DNA from: Unio delphinus
Lineage: Eukaryota > Mollusca > Bivalvia > Unionida > Unionidae
Length of the DNA stretch: 64,000 nucleotides
Reading direction: 5' to 3'
NCBI GenBank assembly: GCA_029339505.1
Contig: JAQISU010000114.1
Location: 6,335,001-6,399,000 of the forward strand
This document shows, in pieces, positions 44,716 through 55,239 of the stretch (position 1 is the first letter of the stretch; each line of letters opens with the position of its first letter). The translations under genes were made by a program, and so were the position numbers. The notes beneath the pieces are model-generated. The model was not told where the DNA came from, searched no databases, and saw only the letters and a program-made list of their open reading frames with translations.

Positions 44716-45005
44716 TTAGTTTAGCTGTTTACTTAAATCAGCTACGAATTCCACATACCATGACATTGAAACCCTAGCTAGATTATTATCAGTGGATGTA
44801 ATCGTGAATTGTTCAATCGTATCCTTGTCGATAATTGTTGATATCGTATTATTGACTCCAGATGAACTCGACGATGATATATTAAACAACGTTGGTGTTA
44901 CTAACGTTAATCGATAAATTCCCTTTACGGCTGCAGTAACGTGTAAAATATTATTTGTAGGTGTCCACGTATATGATCCATATTGAATCGTGTATACTAC
45001 GTTGA
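44716..45005 (-). CDS. Beta-rich tail protein (frame without ATG)
   Basis: An open frame of about 95 codons ending TAA 44716-44718 and starting just after stops at about 45005. It contains YTWTPTNNILHVTAAVKGIY, LFNISSSSSGVNNTIS and VSMSWYVEFVADLSKQLN and aligns with element A's frame at 18300-18557. Alternating hydrophobic residues suggest beta strands. There is no ATG; the frame lies one base off the helical protein encoded immediately upstream, so the two may be one gene broken by an indel near 44999, or joined by frameshifting. Probable structural role. Confidence 0.6.
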
Positions 45006-45257
45006 TATTCTATCATGAGGAATTTTTGTTTTTTCAATTATTGCTATCATTCTTGTTGCATCTGTTACGATGTTATTAGTGGTCGTTTTAAGATCATCGA
45101 TAGATTTTTTAATATCAGGAAGTTTCATATCGAGTTTATCAAGTGTAGATCCGAGAAATTTATCAACGATGTTTTTACGAAAAGTTGAAAACTGTTTTAC
45201 ATGTTCTTTATATTTGGATTGAAGTGTTGCTAGTTCCAACATAATGTTGAGTGTCAT
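44997..45257 (-). CDS. Helical 86-residue protein, possible N-terminal half of tail protein
   Basis: ATG at 45257 (MTLNIMLELATLQSKYKEHV) to TAG 44997-44999. Long amphipathic helices (LDKLDMKLPDIKKSIDDLKT) suggest a coiled coil. It ends inside the start of the beta-rich frame, shifted by one base. A helical stalk followed by a beta-rich head is a common fibre layout, but that reading is inference. In element A the protein in this position is the fibre-like gene at 17.8-18.2 kb, which shows no obvious similarity. Confidence 0.55.
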   Translation of the reverse strand: MTLNIMLELATLQSKYKEHVKQFSTFRKNIVDKFLGSTLDKLDMKLPDIKKSIDDLKTTTNNIVTDATRMIAIIEKTKIPHDRIST

Positions 45258-45349
45258 TTTCTGGAGATATCCGCTGAAATGATCTTTAGAATAGATACTG
45301 CAAAGCCAAACGTAGAGATTTCTTAGCCTGTTTTTCTTCTTTCACAAAC

Positions 45350-45684
45350 AAGTCAATTATACTTCACACCCTGATAATGATAGAGTCCTGATGTTTAAAT
45401 CGGCCAATTAACTGAAACATTATCCATCTTTGTTTACGAGATCTAATGAGCAACAAGTCAAATAAAGCAATAACATTTTAAACAAATTTATTTTGATTAC
45501 TTCTGCCGGTCTGATTTTTCTATTTTTACACCAAATATAAGGTATAAGACAGAATTAATGAGAAAACATTAATCTTTACTTAAATCAATCTTTACTTACA
45601 CAAAAATCTTCTTTGAATACGTTGGAATGATCAAGATTTGTAACTTTGTAAGTCGGCAATTATGAAGCATTTTGGTGGGAATTT
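45350..45684. other. Right junction of element B with host intron
   Basis: No gene, terminal repeat or target duplication seen. The tail genes stop at 45257 and the minisatellite begins at about 45685. Confidence 0.4.
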
Positions 45685-46636
45685 ACAACAAATCTAATTA
45701 TGCAATATTTATCCAAAACTAATATATAAAACAAATCTAATTATGCAATACTTATCCATAGCAATTATATCAAACAAATCTAATAATGCAATACTTATCC
45801 ATAGCAATTATATAAAAAAATCTAATTATGCAATACTTATCCAAAACTAATATATAAAACAAATCTAATTATGCAATACTTATCCATAGCAATTATATCA
45901 AACAAATCTAATTATGCAATACTTATCCATAGCAATTATATAAAAAAATCTAATTATGCAATACTTATCCATAGCAATTATATAACAAATCTAATTATGC
46001 AATACTTATCCATAGCAATTATATAACAAATCTAATTATGCAATATTTATCCAAAACTAATATATAAAACAAATCTAATTATGCAATACTTATCCAAAAC
46101 TAATATATAAAACAAATCTCATTATGCAATACTTATCCAAAACTAATATATAAAACAAATCTAATTATGAAATACTTATCCAAAACTAATATATAAAACA
46201 AATCTAATTATGCAATACTTATCCAAAACTAATATATAAAACAAATCTCATTATGCAATACTTATCCAAAACTAATATATAAAACAAATCTAATTATGAA
46301 ATACTTATCCAAAACTAATATAAAAAACAAATCTAATTATGCAATACTTATCCAAAACTAATATATAAAACAAATCTAATTATGCAATACTTATCCAAAA
46401 CTAATATATAAAACAAATCTAATTATGCAATACTTATCCATAGCAATTATATCAAACAAATCTAATTATGCAATACTTATCCAAAACTAATATATAAAAC
46501 AAATCTAATTATGCAATACTTATCCAAAAGCACTTGTATAAAACAAATCTAATTATGCAATACTTATCCATAGCAATTATATAAAAAAATCTAATTATGC
46601 AATATTTATCCATAGCAATTGTATAAAACAAATCTA
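45685..46636. repeat. 43-bp minisatellite, about 22 copies, two variants
   Basis: The unit begins AAATCTAATTATGCAATACT and continues TATCC. Variant 1 ends AAAACTAATATATAAAAC, variant 2 ATAGCAATTATATCAAAC or a shortened form. The variants are interspersed, and a three-unit order (standard, AATCTCATTATG, ATTATGAAATAC) repeats at about 46.06-46.32 kb. Confidence 0.97.
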
Positions 46637-46639
46637 AAT

Positions 46640-46990
46640 TATCAGTAGTCAGTAATTTAACAATAATTTACAGATAGATATTGTTTAGCAGAATTTGTCA
46701 GTAATTTGACAACAGCTTACCGATAGATATTGTTTAGCAGAATTTTTCAGTAATTTGACAACAGCTTACACATTGATATTGTTTAGTTGAATTTGTCAGT
46801 AATTTAACGATAGCTTATCGATAGATATTGTTTAGTTGAATTAGTAATTTGACAATAGCTTACTGATATATATTGTCTAGCTGAATTTGTCAGTAATTTG
46901 ACAATAGCTTATCCATATTGTTTAGCTGAATTTGTCAGTAATTTGACAATAACTTACCAATAGATATTGTTTAGCTGACTTTGTCAGTAA
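46640..46990. repeat. About 49-bp minisatellite, 7 copies
   Basis: The unit begins GTCAGTAATTTGACAATAGC, then TTACCGATAGATATTGTTTA. Copies differ by substitutions and small deletions. It follows the 43-bp array with a short gap. Confidence 0.93.
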
Positions 46991-46999
46991 GGAGGGTTG

Positions 47000-49900
47000 G
47001 CTGAATGCTACATTAAATTTATCAAAACACAGAAGATGAAAGTGCTCACCACTAATGATGGGGTTTATCTTATGTAATGCTGGTATTTTCAGGTCCACAT
47101 CTTGTGCTGTAATGATGGCACCCAGAGACAAAAATGTATGTGTTTTGTTGCGATAATCAGTTGAGATAACAGGAGGAAAATGTAGTATGAGAATGATGCC
47201 AATTTACTGCCTTCATGATATCCTCCCTCTAAGAAAGAGTGATTAAGGCAGACAGAAGAGGTAGTAATGGCACAAACCTAATGGGCTCAGTGTAAAAAAG
47301 AAATGGTCTTGATCATTAGGAGACTGGTATGGTCTATTGATCATGGTGAAAATCCATCATGAGTTATTGGCAGTTGAAATTTCTTTTTCATTTAGATACC
47401 TTAAACACAGTGTCCTCATGGGATATAAAAGTCTATACCTTACATTGGCAGCAATGATTCAACTGAGACAGATTTTGACTAAATATCCAACTTAACAATG
47501 GATGGAAACTGAATCATAATTCCCATCAAACTGGAGTCAAGCGGTGTCAATAGAAAAGGTATGAATCTTACTTCATCACCACGCTGAGGCAAGGACAAGT
47601 AAAAACACAGTATTTTGAGTGAAGTCCTGAAAAGAAGCCTCACTCAATGGTTCAGATGCAGTTTTGGTAAAAGACAATAAAACACTAAATATTCCATCTA
47701 GGTGTAAGAGAGTACGAGTGAGGCTACAGCAGATTTAAAAGCTAAGTAAGATCGAAAAGTTGTGAATCCAAACCAACTACCATGCCTTGAGAAAATTTAA
47801 GTGTCTATGATGTCTATCCTTTGATAGTAGATACAAGGCAATTTTTCTTCTCAAATACAAAAAGAAATAAATCAACAAGAGAAGTTATAGAGGAGCAGAT
47901 ATAATCAACATGTTTCCTACTGCACCAAACACATAAGATTCTTCACCTGGCATCATAGACATTGGATGCTGCTTTATTTTCATGGTTTAAAGCCATTTTT
48001 CAGCACAAGATAGGCTATGCATGGCTGCCAGTATTAATAGTGGAGGAAGAACCCGGAAAAACTCAGAAAGAACCACCAACCCACGAGAATCTACTGGCAA
48101 GCTTTCTCACATACCCATATTGGCCGAATCAGAGACTCGAACCCACATCTCCTGCAGGTCTAAATGCTTACTTAGATCAATAACCAACTACTATTCCTTG
48201 AGAAAATTTAAGTGTGTATCAAAGGGCAGCTCTCTATCCTTTGATAGTAGATACAAAGCAATTTTTGTTATCAAATAGGAAAATAAAGAAATCAACAAGA
48301 GAAATTATAGAGCAGCAGATATAATCAACATATTTCCTACTAAACCAAACACATAAGATTCTTCACCTGGCATCATAGAAATTGGATGTAGAACATCTCC
48401 TGGCCTGAATGATGCAACTGGCAACTCAGTCTTAAAAAATATTCTGTCAGAGATTGCTTGGGATGGGCCAAGTGAGAAGGTGGAGAATGTGTTTGCTGTT
48501 GTGATTGAGAGATCCCCGTTGCTGCAATAGAAGAACCCTCCTGAGAGAGACCTAGGTAGAGCAATCAACAGGTCTTGAAAATCACTGAATCATGAACACC
48601 GGGGCCAAACATGAGGCTGTGATGATGATATGAGCTGTGAAAGCTGCGTCTTGTTGCAGAACTTGAGGAATCAGTCATTAGGGTAGAAACGTATAAAAGA
48701 ATAGCCAGTCCCACTGGAAACTGAATGCATCCACTGCCCATGCTCCTTGGTCCACTACAGGATAAAAGTAAAAGTCTTTCTGATCTGCCTGTTTACAGAT
48801 AGATCAACTAGAGGTCTACCTCACAGCAAGAAAAGGGATCAACAGAGTGGTGAAGAGGTCATTCTGTGAGTATGTTAAGGAAACCTGTCCACCAAATGTT
48901 CTTCTTGACCAGAATATGCCAAACTCTAAGCATTATGAGTTCCAGACTTCCACACAAAGAGAATGGACACGTGTGCCTCCTTGACATTAAAAATAAGCTA
49001 CAACACATCGACTCCTTACATAATGCACCCCTTGTGAAGCTAGGTATACAGCTTTAATTTCTAGGTTATGTGGAGAGACAGTTTGGACAGGGTACAAAGT
49101 GCCTGTAGAATTATGCCCAAACTGGAATCTGGTGCATCGAGGAACAGACAGGAGTGTGGTTTGGGTGCATTTACTGCAAATGGTGATGAAATAACGGTCC
49201 TAGGAAAATCAGTGTTGATGGAGAATATACAGCTTGCGGGAAGGAAAAACTCTGGAGGTCACACATGAAGATGTTATGATAGAACCAAGTCTGCAGTGGC
49301 AATCAAGGTTCCAGAAGTAATAAGTACAATCGATCTGACAAAGATGTTTTATCTGGCAGCATCATTAAAAGAGCCATGATTTGATCTATCTGAGTTCTAG
49401 TTTGTGAAAATATCGATCCCCATGTAAACAAAGTCATGTGATGGAGCGAGTACCTATTTCTTGATGTTAGGTAAAATAGCCCAACTCGATTACCACTGAC
49501 CAACAATGGTAGAGATCCTGATGATGGGACCGAATTGGAACACTATGAACTGACCAGTCATCAGAATACTGGAAAATTGGTAATTTGAGCAACTGGAGAG
49601 GTGATACACTTCCTTAATTGCCTCATCAAAATACCATACCTCTTATTCAACATCTAATATAGATGAAGGGGCAAGCATAAGAGCTGGCTTCAATAGTGCA
49701 TTTTTCATATTAAACTCATAAGAGTCTACCACAATGGAGATTGTATCATTGAGGACACTCTGAGATGGAGAGTGGGTACATATCATTAAGTCCCTAGGGG
49801 GTGAAGAGGGCATATGAACACATTGCAACACAGTGAGTAGGAGCTGAATCAGTTGGCAACAGACAATGAATATTTGTCAGTTATCGAAGAAGTGATGCCT

Positions 49901-50150
49901 CTAACCTTCCATATGGTTTCCACCATATGAATTAATGGTTGGGACAAGTCACAGTAATGCCCCTGTTATGAGGGCAAGATCCAAACGCCCAAAGAGGCAT
50001 ATATTTCCAATGCCCTTGAGATGGACAGACCCACATCCCATAGGAATTCATTGGCATAATATGAATATGGAAGGAATACTAATCCTATCACATAGCCTGC
50101 TAATAAAAAACCTTTAATTTAATACAATCTTTACCGATTCAATCCCTTAG
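47000..50150 (-). mobile_element. DIRS-type retroelement relic
   Basis: Minus-strand fragments in order: reverse transcriptase (49.3-49.5 kb, SHDFVYMGIDIFTN, then a frameshifted DQIMALLMMLPDKTSLSDRL), RNase H-like block (about 49.1-49.2 kb, LFLDAPDSSLG; about 48.9-49.05 kb, IKAVYLASQGVHYVRSRCVV), then DQGAWAVDAFSFQWDWLFFY (about 48.7-48.76 kb), the 'AVDA.S..W' block found downstream of RNase H in DIRS elements. Frames are heavily damaged. Limits are approximate. It lies in an intron of the ROCO-like gene. Confidence 0.6.
47774..48391. repeat. About 210-bp direct duplication inside the DIRS relic
   Basis: 47774-47985 and 48180-48391 are near copies (shared TTTGATAGTAGATACAA, AGATTCTTCACCTGGCATCA, TAGA.ATTGGATG), separated by about 195 bp of other sequence. 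Confidence 0.85.
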
Positions 50151-50284
50151 CATGCTGATAAAAAAAAAAACTTAATTAAATACAATCTTTACTGATCCGA
50201 TCCCCAAGCTCGCTAATAGAAAAAATCTTAATTTAATAAAATCTTTAAATAGAACTTTTATCATTAAATCCCAGCTAAGAATAC

Positions 50285-50388
50285 CTCTGGAATCTTATCT
50301 ACATGTGTGCCAACCACAATCACGGGAACGATGTCTTTAGGTGATTTTACAATGGAATGGATGGAATTCATCCAAATCTTGAACAGGT
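50285..50388 (-). CDS. ROCO-like gene, Roc domain exon (G4 motif)
   Basis: Minus-strand exon with acceptor CTTTTCAG|AC and donor CCAGAG|GTATTC, 104 nt. With the spare G of the upstream exon it reads DLFKIWMNSIHSIVKSPKDI followed by VPVIVVGTHVDKIPE; 'VGTHVDK' is the THxD form of the nucleotide-specificity motif of Roc GTPases. The phase matches the exon at 51248-51817 exactly and it ends in phase 0. The next coding exon toward the COR domain was not found, possibly hidden in the repeat-rich intron. Confidence 0.85.
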
Positions 50389-50534
50389 CTGAAAAGAAAA
50401 GAAATTAATACCTTGTATATAATTGTATTAGGTAAAAAATAACACGGATAACAAAAATACTTGTTTTAATTATTTAATCACTTCTGATCTCAGTATTCTG
50501 CCATATAAATACTGAATGTCACATTTATTATAAC

Positions 50535-50935
50535 ACATTATTTGATGTCAACCATAACTGTACTATATCACCAGAGTTTGCTTTGGGGGAGTTTTGTTGT
50601 TGTAAGTATCCCCTGTCTCTATCATCAGAGTTTGGTTTGGGAGAGTTTTATTATTGTAATTATCCATTGGCTCATTTATCTGAGTTTAGTTTTGGAGAGT
50701 TTTGTTGTTGTTATTATCCCCTGTCTCTATCATCAGTTTACTTTGGGGGTGTTTTGTTGTTGTAATTATCCCCTGTCTCTATCATTAGAGTTTAATTTGG
50801 GAGAGTTCTGTTGTTGTAATTATCTCATGTAGCTATCATCAGAGTTTGGTTTGGGGGAGTTTTGTTGTTGTCATTATCCACTGTCTCTATCATCAGTTTG
50901 GTTTGTGGGAGTTTTGTTCTTGTAATAATCATCTG
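50535..50935. repeat. 51-54-bp minisatellite, about 7 copies
   Basis: Units contain GGGGGAGTTTTGTTGTTGTA and CCCCTGTCTCTATCATCAGA, spaced 54 bp at the start (50589, 50643, 50697) and about 51 bp later. The unit is close to a multiple of three, giving repetitive ORFs of no significance. Confidence 0.94.
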
Positions 50936-51247
50936 TGGTTAATTTCAATATTTTCTATTTATCCTGTCCGAGTTGTGAATATTTGTTTGGTATCTGAAAT
51001 CAACTCCCATTTAACTTTTTATTGTTTTCAGCAGTATTACTATAGATTATATTGCTCTATTTGAACTTGAAGGCTTCCTTATTCTATTTTAAAATTTGTA
51101 CCAATATCTATTTTCTCAGGTTGCTATAACACAACAACCATATGTATCTTTTATGTACAAATATATTTAAGAACACTTTCTGCTGTTAACTATGTTGCCA
51201 TACACTTCTAATCTTTTCTCTCTCCTGTCTAAAAATACTGTACTTAC

Positions 51248-51817
51248 CAAAACCTTGACGCAGTATGATCCCATCTGCATCAAGGAAACACTTGTCATCT
51301 TTTATGTCATCTGTGATTTGTTGACTGAGATCAATGACAAAGAGATGAATTGCTCAACTCGTGAGAAACATTTGATGCGTAGTATAGAAAGCGAATTGAC
51401 TTGTAAAGTCCCATATTGACAATGCTGCATATTTCTCTATATCTTTCACTAGTTTGTCAGCATTTTCATTGACCAAACGGAGGATTTCCATCATTGCATC
51501 CTTCGTCTTCTTCTCACTCTCACTGGACTTTGCATCACTCAGTGGAACAGCAAGAATGTCAGTCTCTTTGTCTAAATGCTCTACATGATGAATCTCATAC
51601 CCCCTGGTAATAGATACTTGAGTGGAGGATTGAACTTCTTGGTCTGACACTGAAGTGGTTGATGGTACATCGCTTTTAGTGGCATCTATTTCAGAAGTAA
51701 TCTCCCTCTGATAGATTACCTCACTGATACCCTCTTGCTCCTGGCTGGTGTCTGGTTTTTTATCAGGTACAGGTAAAATTTTAATCAGACGATTTAATGT
51801 GTGCAATTGACCAGAAT
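51248..51817 (-). CDS. ROCO-like gene, Roc domain exon with in-frame TGA
   Basis: Minus-strand exon with acceptor CCACTTTTCAG and donor GTTTTG|GTAAGT, 570 nt. It starts SGQLHTLNRLIKILPVP, has an acidic Ser/Thr-rich linker (SEIDATKSDVPSTTSVSDQE) and then AALSIWDFTSQFAFYTTHQM, the Roc-domain G3 region ('WDF.gQ..fY..H'). The G3 Gly is Ser here. An in-frame TGA at 51354-51356 follows HQMFLTS; the frame continues AIHLFVIDLSQQ and KCFLDADGIILRQGF to the donor. The family usually has Arg at the stop position, so CGA to TGA is likely. As read, the gene is truncated within the GTPase domain. Confidence 0.85.
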
Positions 51818-51897
51818 CTGAAAAGTGGAAAGCATACTGTATTGACAGGAGCCCTCTGGAAGGATATTCTACTTTCAAACTATACAATGATCATAAA

Positions 51898-51898
51898 C

Positions 51899-51961
<63 letters not shown>
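51898..51961. repeat. (TTA)n microsatellite
   Basis: About 60 bp of TTA units next to the left end of the hAT-like element. Confidence 0.97.
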
Positions 51962-51962
<1 letters not shown>

Positions 51963-53021
51963 CTTCAATCTAATATTCCATATTGCTCAGGGCTCAAAAT
52001 TAGCGGTAGTCTGCTAGTCCGAGGGTAGTATATTTCCTGTTGGACTAGTGACTTTCATAATGTTCTTAGTCCAATGGGCTAGTAAGTTTTATGTATCAAC
52101 AGTCAGCATTTGATTACTCAATACCCTAATAAAGACGTGACTTCAGCCCTGACCTGGTATCACACTTTATTCACGCGACCACATAACAAACTACAAAACT
52201 ACAACACATAGTATCAACTATTCAAAGAAATTGGTTTGCACGCTTGCTTGTTTGTTTCCTTTTATTTTTTAAAAATTTTGTGTGTTGGTTTGCTACCCAA
52301 ATGCGATAACAGTCACAAACAGGGAACTGCATAATTTACGTTTGCATCGAAATTATAAAACTTAGATTAATTTAGTATGATCACATTACTGACACATCAT
52401 TTCCATACAACTATTTTTTTTATGACAATAAAAATAGTTTTTAAAAAAATAAAAAATTTGCATACAAGATTGAACAAATAATTGAATACACGTGGAGATA
52501 TCCAAGCAGAATGCCACACATTTGTTGGGAATTAAAACTCTCAGCATGGACAACTAAAATTTGAAAAATTTCCACTTATTATTAATTTCAACAATACATT
52601 GTGGTCCGATTAATTACGAACACTTATTAAACTTACGCTATTAATGATGAAACCATAATTTGAGCTGTTGAATGCAACACGCCGAGTCGGATGGCTTCGT
52701 TTGATGGCAACACACATTTTTAAAGGTGACACTAACATTATCTTTTGATGTTAATATTTTATAACAGTGTTTACAATAGCCACTGCTTTGATCCTGCAGA
52801 AGTCAAGACTTTATTAGGGAGAGGCCATTTACTGGGGAGGGGGGGACAAAGGCACGTGTTTTGAAAAGCGTGTCCTGCTCAGACTTTCTTATATAAAGGA
52901 CACTGCCATTCATTTTCTTACTTTAAATAATTAGCGTTAGCTATACTGTAACATCTCATATTTCAAAAAGAGGCATAATTCCCGCCTTATAAGACAGGCA
53001 AAACATGACGGGTTATAGAAA

Positions 53022-53270
53022 GTGTTCAGACTCCGGAAAAAGCAAAAGTTGAATGAAAATGAAATAAAAGAGAGGAACAATTCGTATAATAGGGAAAAGC
53101 ATTATTGGACGTTTAAGAAGACATGGACAAAAGACAGGTTATGGCTGAATTATGATGACAACAAGAACGTTATGCAGTGTAACTGGTGTATGGAATTCAC
53201 AAAAACAAACACAGAGAAAACATCCAGTTTGGTGCAGGTTGTTCGAACTGTAAAATTGAATCGGAGATGA
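53022..53270 (+). pseudogene. TTF/BED-type zinc-finger fragment of the hAT-like element
   Basis: An 82-codon open frame (no ATG at the start) with YWTFKKTWTKDRLWLNYDD and VMQCNWCMEF. The 'W..FK..W....WL.Y......M.C.WC' pattern is that of the TTF-type or BED-like finger at the N-terminus of ZNF862/KIAA1586-like proteins. The second His/Cys pair and the catalytic domain are not seen in frame. Confidence 0.5.
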
Positions 53271-53336
53271 AAATGGTGATGAGTGACTGGAGATCTTGTT
53301 TGAGACCTTGGGTTCTGTCGAACCTACTCTTTTATA

Positions 53337-53537
53337 ATGTTCCATACAAATGACATTCCAACATATGATCCATTACCAGCAATACATTTGTGGAATGTTT
53401 CAGAGAGACGGGTAAGGAGACCGGAACAAACCCCATATGGACCCAGAGTGCAAGTGGAGGACGAAAAATTACACATGGATCCCTTTCTGGAATTGGATCC
53501 AGATTATCTTAAGAAACAAGAAATGTTAATTGATTGA
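53337..53537 (+). pseudogene. C-terminal tail fragment of the hAT-like element
   Basis: A 66-codon frame ending TGA 53535-53537, with YDPLPAIHLWNVSERRVRRP followed by acidic residues. A 'P..A...W..S..R.RRP' tail occurs at the C-terminus of ZNF862-like proteins. It lies about 170 bp before the right terminus. Confidence 0.4.
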
Positions 53538-53709
53538 TGATCTAAAGTAGGATTTATACTATTGTACCTCTGCATTTCATATGATAATGATATTTATGAA
53601 AGAAAATTGTTGTTAATCTCAATACACGTGTGTGACATAGGACTAGTAAATTTCTCGGTACACTAGTCCTTCTGGTTACCAAGATATTTGTGTTAAATTC
53701 AAACCCTGT

Positions 53710-54966
53710 CTAAGCTTTACTCTTATCTTATTGGGGCAAATGCGTAATTTGCTCTGAAAGCATAAGCCTTATAAATTTATCATTCTGACATTCTGAATCA
53801 AAACAGTTGCATTCACAAATTCACTCAGGCTATTCCTTCATCAAGTAGTCTTTCTTTCTTGCTTATATATACAGTTCTATATATCTTCTAGTATATCACA
53901 GTTTGAGTCAACGGAAATAACAGACATCGGCCAAATATTGACAAAGGTAAATCCAAAGGTCGCCTATGTGTGAAGACACATGTTACCTACTAAAAAAAAG
54001 ACTTGTTTGAATCATAATTTTACTATCAAATATGCGAACGTTTTCAACCTCAGCTCTCTGTCCTTTCACATGATAACTCATAACTGACACATGTTTCATG
54101 CATAATCAGGTGCCAACTCCCTTGTACATGATTTGTACATATAATTGGTTAACTGTATATGGTCAATATCAATGAAATGATAACCTAATGAGGTAATCTT
54201 TATTTATGGAACTTGAGTTGGACAAATGAGATTCACTCCATTTGTAATTGATCCTCTAAGCAAGAAGAAATGCTAGCTGACATAGCTGTTACAGAAGATT
54301 GACACATTTTTTGTTTAAAAACAAGAAAACACTTTGAATTTGTGATGACTGCACTTAAACTGAACTTAAAAATAAAACAACATAAATTTTACTTCATAAT
54401 TTTTTTAAATTTAATTAGTATTTATTTCTGAAAGTACTGCTTCCACTAGACATGAGATTTCCATTGATCAAAATTCCGTTGAATATCATTAATTATAGTG
54501 TACTAGGAACACTGCTTGGAAAGAAACTGTAACAGAAATATATTACTAAAAGTTGATAACTTCATAACGTTAATTAAAATTTCCAGGTCAAATCTACCAT
54601 TTTCTACAAATGAGTGATATATCAGTCTCAGTTACCATTCTTTGAAAACAATTTTCTTAAAGATCAATTTGCTGTTATTGTGTAGTAACAAAAGTGTGAC
54701 CCATGCCTGACTGACCCCAAATATATATTATATGAAAATCATTTAAGAAAAATTAATGTATATTTTTTCCTGGAGATTATACAAGCAAATTTACACCTCA
54801 CTGGTGGAGTGGTAAAAACTTATCTCAAGTTAACCCCTATAATATCTCATGTTTACAATTGCCATTTTGATACTAAAAAGGTAATACACAACATTACCCA
54901 TGCACTTTTGGACAGGCAAAATCATGACTTTTTTCTTTAAAAATTGTTTGGATAGTGATGGCTTAC
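53710..54966. other. Intron of the ROCO-like gene
   Basis: No exon or element recognised. Confidence 0.45.
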
Positions 54967-55233
54967 CTTCAACCTGCTGTATCCATTCCCATTTATCCAG
55001 AGAGATTTTGCAACAGTGTTTATGCACATCAATTCCTTCCGTGCTTTTCCTCTCAGATATATCAACCGGATGACCAAGGAGGCGCTTTATCAAGGTAGTT
55101 TTTCCAACCCCAAATTGTCCTACCACCATCACTCTTATATTGTAAACCTTCTCCTTTCCAGCATGCAGCGCTTTTTTGTACAGCTCAATGGACTTATCTT
55201 CCATACTGAGGATCTCCACAGGAAGGAGTGGGT
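54967..55233 (-). CDS. ROCO-like gene, exon with Roc P-loop
   Basis: Minus-strand exon, acceptor TTAATTTCAG|AC, donor GTTGAAG|GTAAGC, 267 nt. It reads PLLPVEILSMEDKSIELYKK and contains IRVMVVGQFGVGKTTLIKRL (P-loop, G1) and STEGIDVHKHCCKISL (G2 region with the Thr). This 'MVVG.FGVGKTTL..RLLG ... STEGIDVH' form is characteristic of a Roc-COR family abundant in bivalves. It joins in phase to exons at 57489-57590 and 51248-51817. Confidence 0.9.
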
Positions 55234-55239
55234 CTGAAA

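Larger units (their letters stand above)
33620..45350. mobile_element. Polinton/Maverick-type element B (right end truncated)
   Basis: About 11.7 kb holding the diagnostic combination of packaging ATPase, retroviral-type integrase and protein-primed PolB together with Polinton virion-type genes. It sits between exons of the ROCO-like gene, in the same intron as minisatellites and a DIRS relic. The left limit is set by the ATPase and an inverted match to element A; the right limit by the last tail gene. Capsid, protease and pX-type genes, present in A beyond the corresponding tail genes, are missing, so the right end is lost. Terminal inverted repeats and a target duplication were not identified. 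Confidence 0.85.
51988..53708. mobile_element. hAT-like element, ZNF862-like, internally deleted
   Basis: The left end CAGGGCTCAAAATTAGCGG and the reverse complement of the right end, CAGGGTTTGAATTTAACAC, are similar, and 'CAGGG.TC.AAATTA' is a usual hAT terminus. Inside lie frames on the plus strand with a zinc finger and a C-terminal tail typical of ZNF862-like hAT-derived proteins, but the transposase core between them is missing. The 8-bp flanks (ATATTGCT and TCTAAGCT) share only their last three bases, so a target duplication is not established. It is in an intron of the ROCO-like gene. Confidence 0.6.

Noticed and set aside
45286..45352. Short minus-strand frame with VKEEKQAKKSLRLALQYLF before the helical tail gene
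   Set aside because: Only about 22 codons between stops. It might be the end of a lost upstream gene of element B, but that cannot be supported.
33400..45500. Terminal inverted repeats of element B
   Set aside because: I compared the left flank with the right flank by eye and found only a 9-base match (TTTGTTTAC), which is not significant; a dot plot is needed.
45685..46990. CRISPR-like array
   Set aside because: Units are contiguous variants without unique spacers, and the context is eukaryotic intron; it is a minisatellite.
46922..47131. 69-codon minus-strand ORF with ALHKINPIISGEHFHLLCFD
   Set aside because: Coding-like at its N-terminal part, but it runs into the 49-bp minisatellite and no family is recognised; treated as part of the DIRS-relic region.
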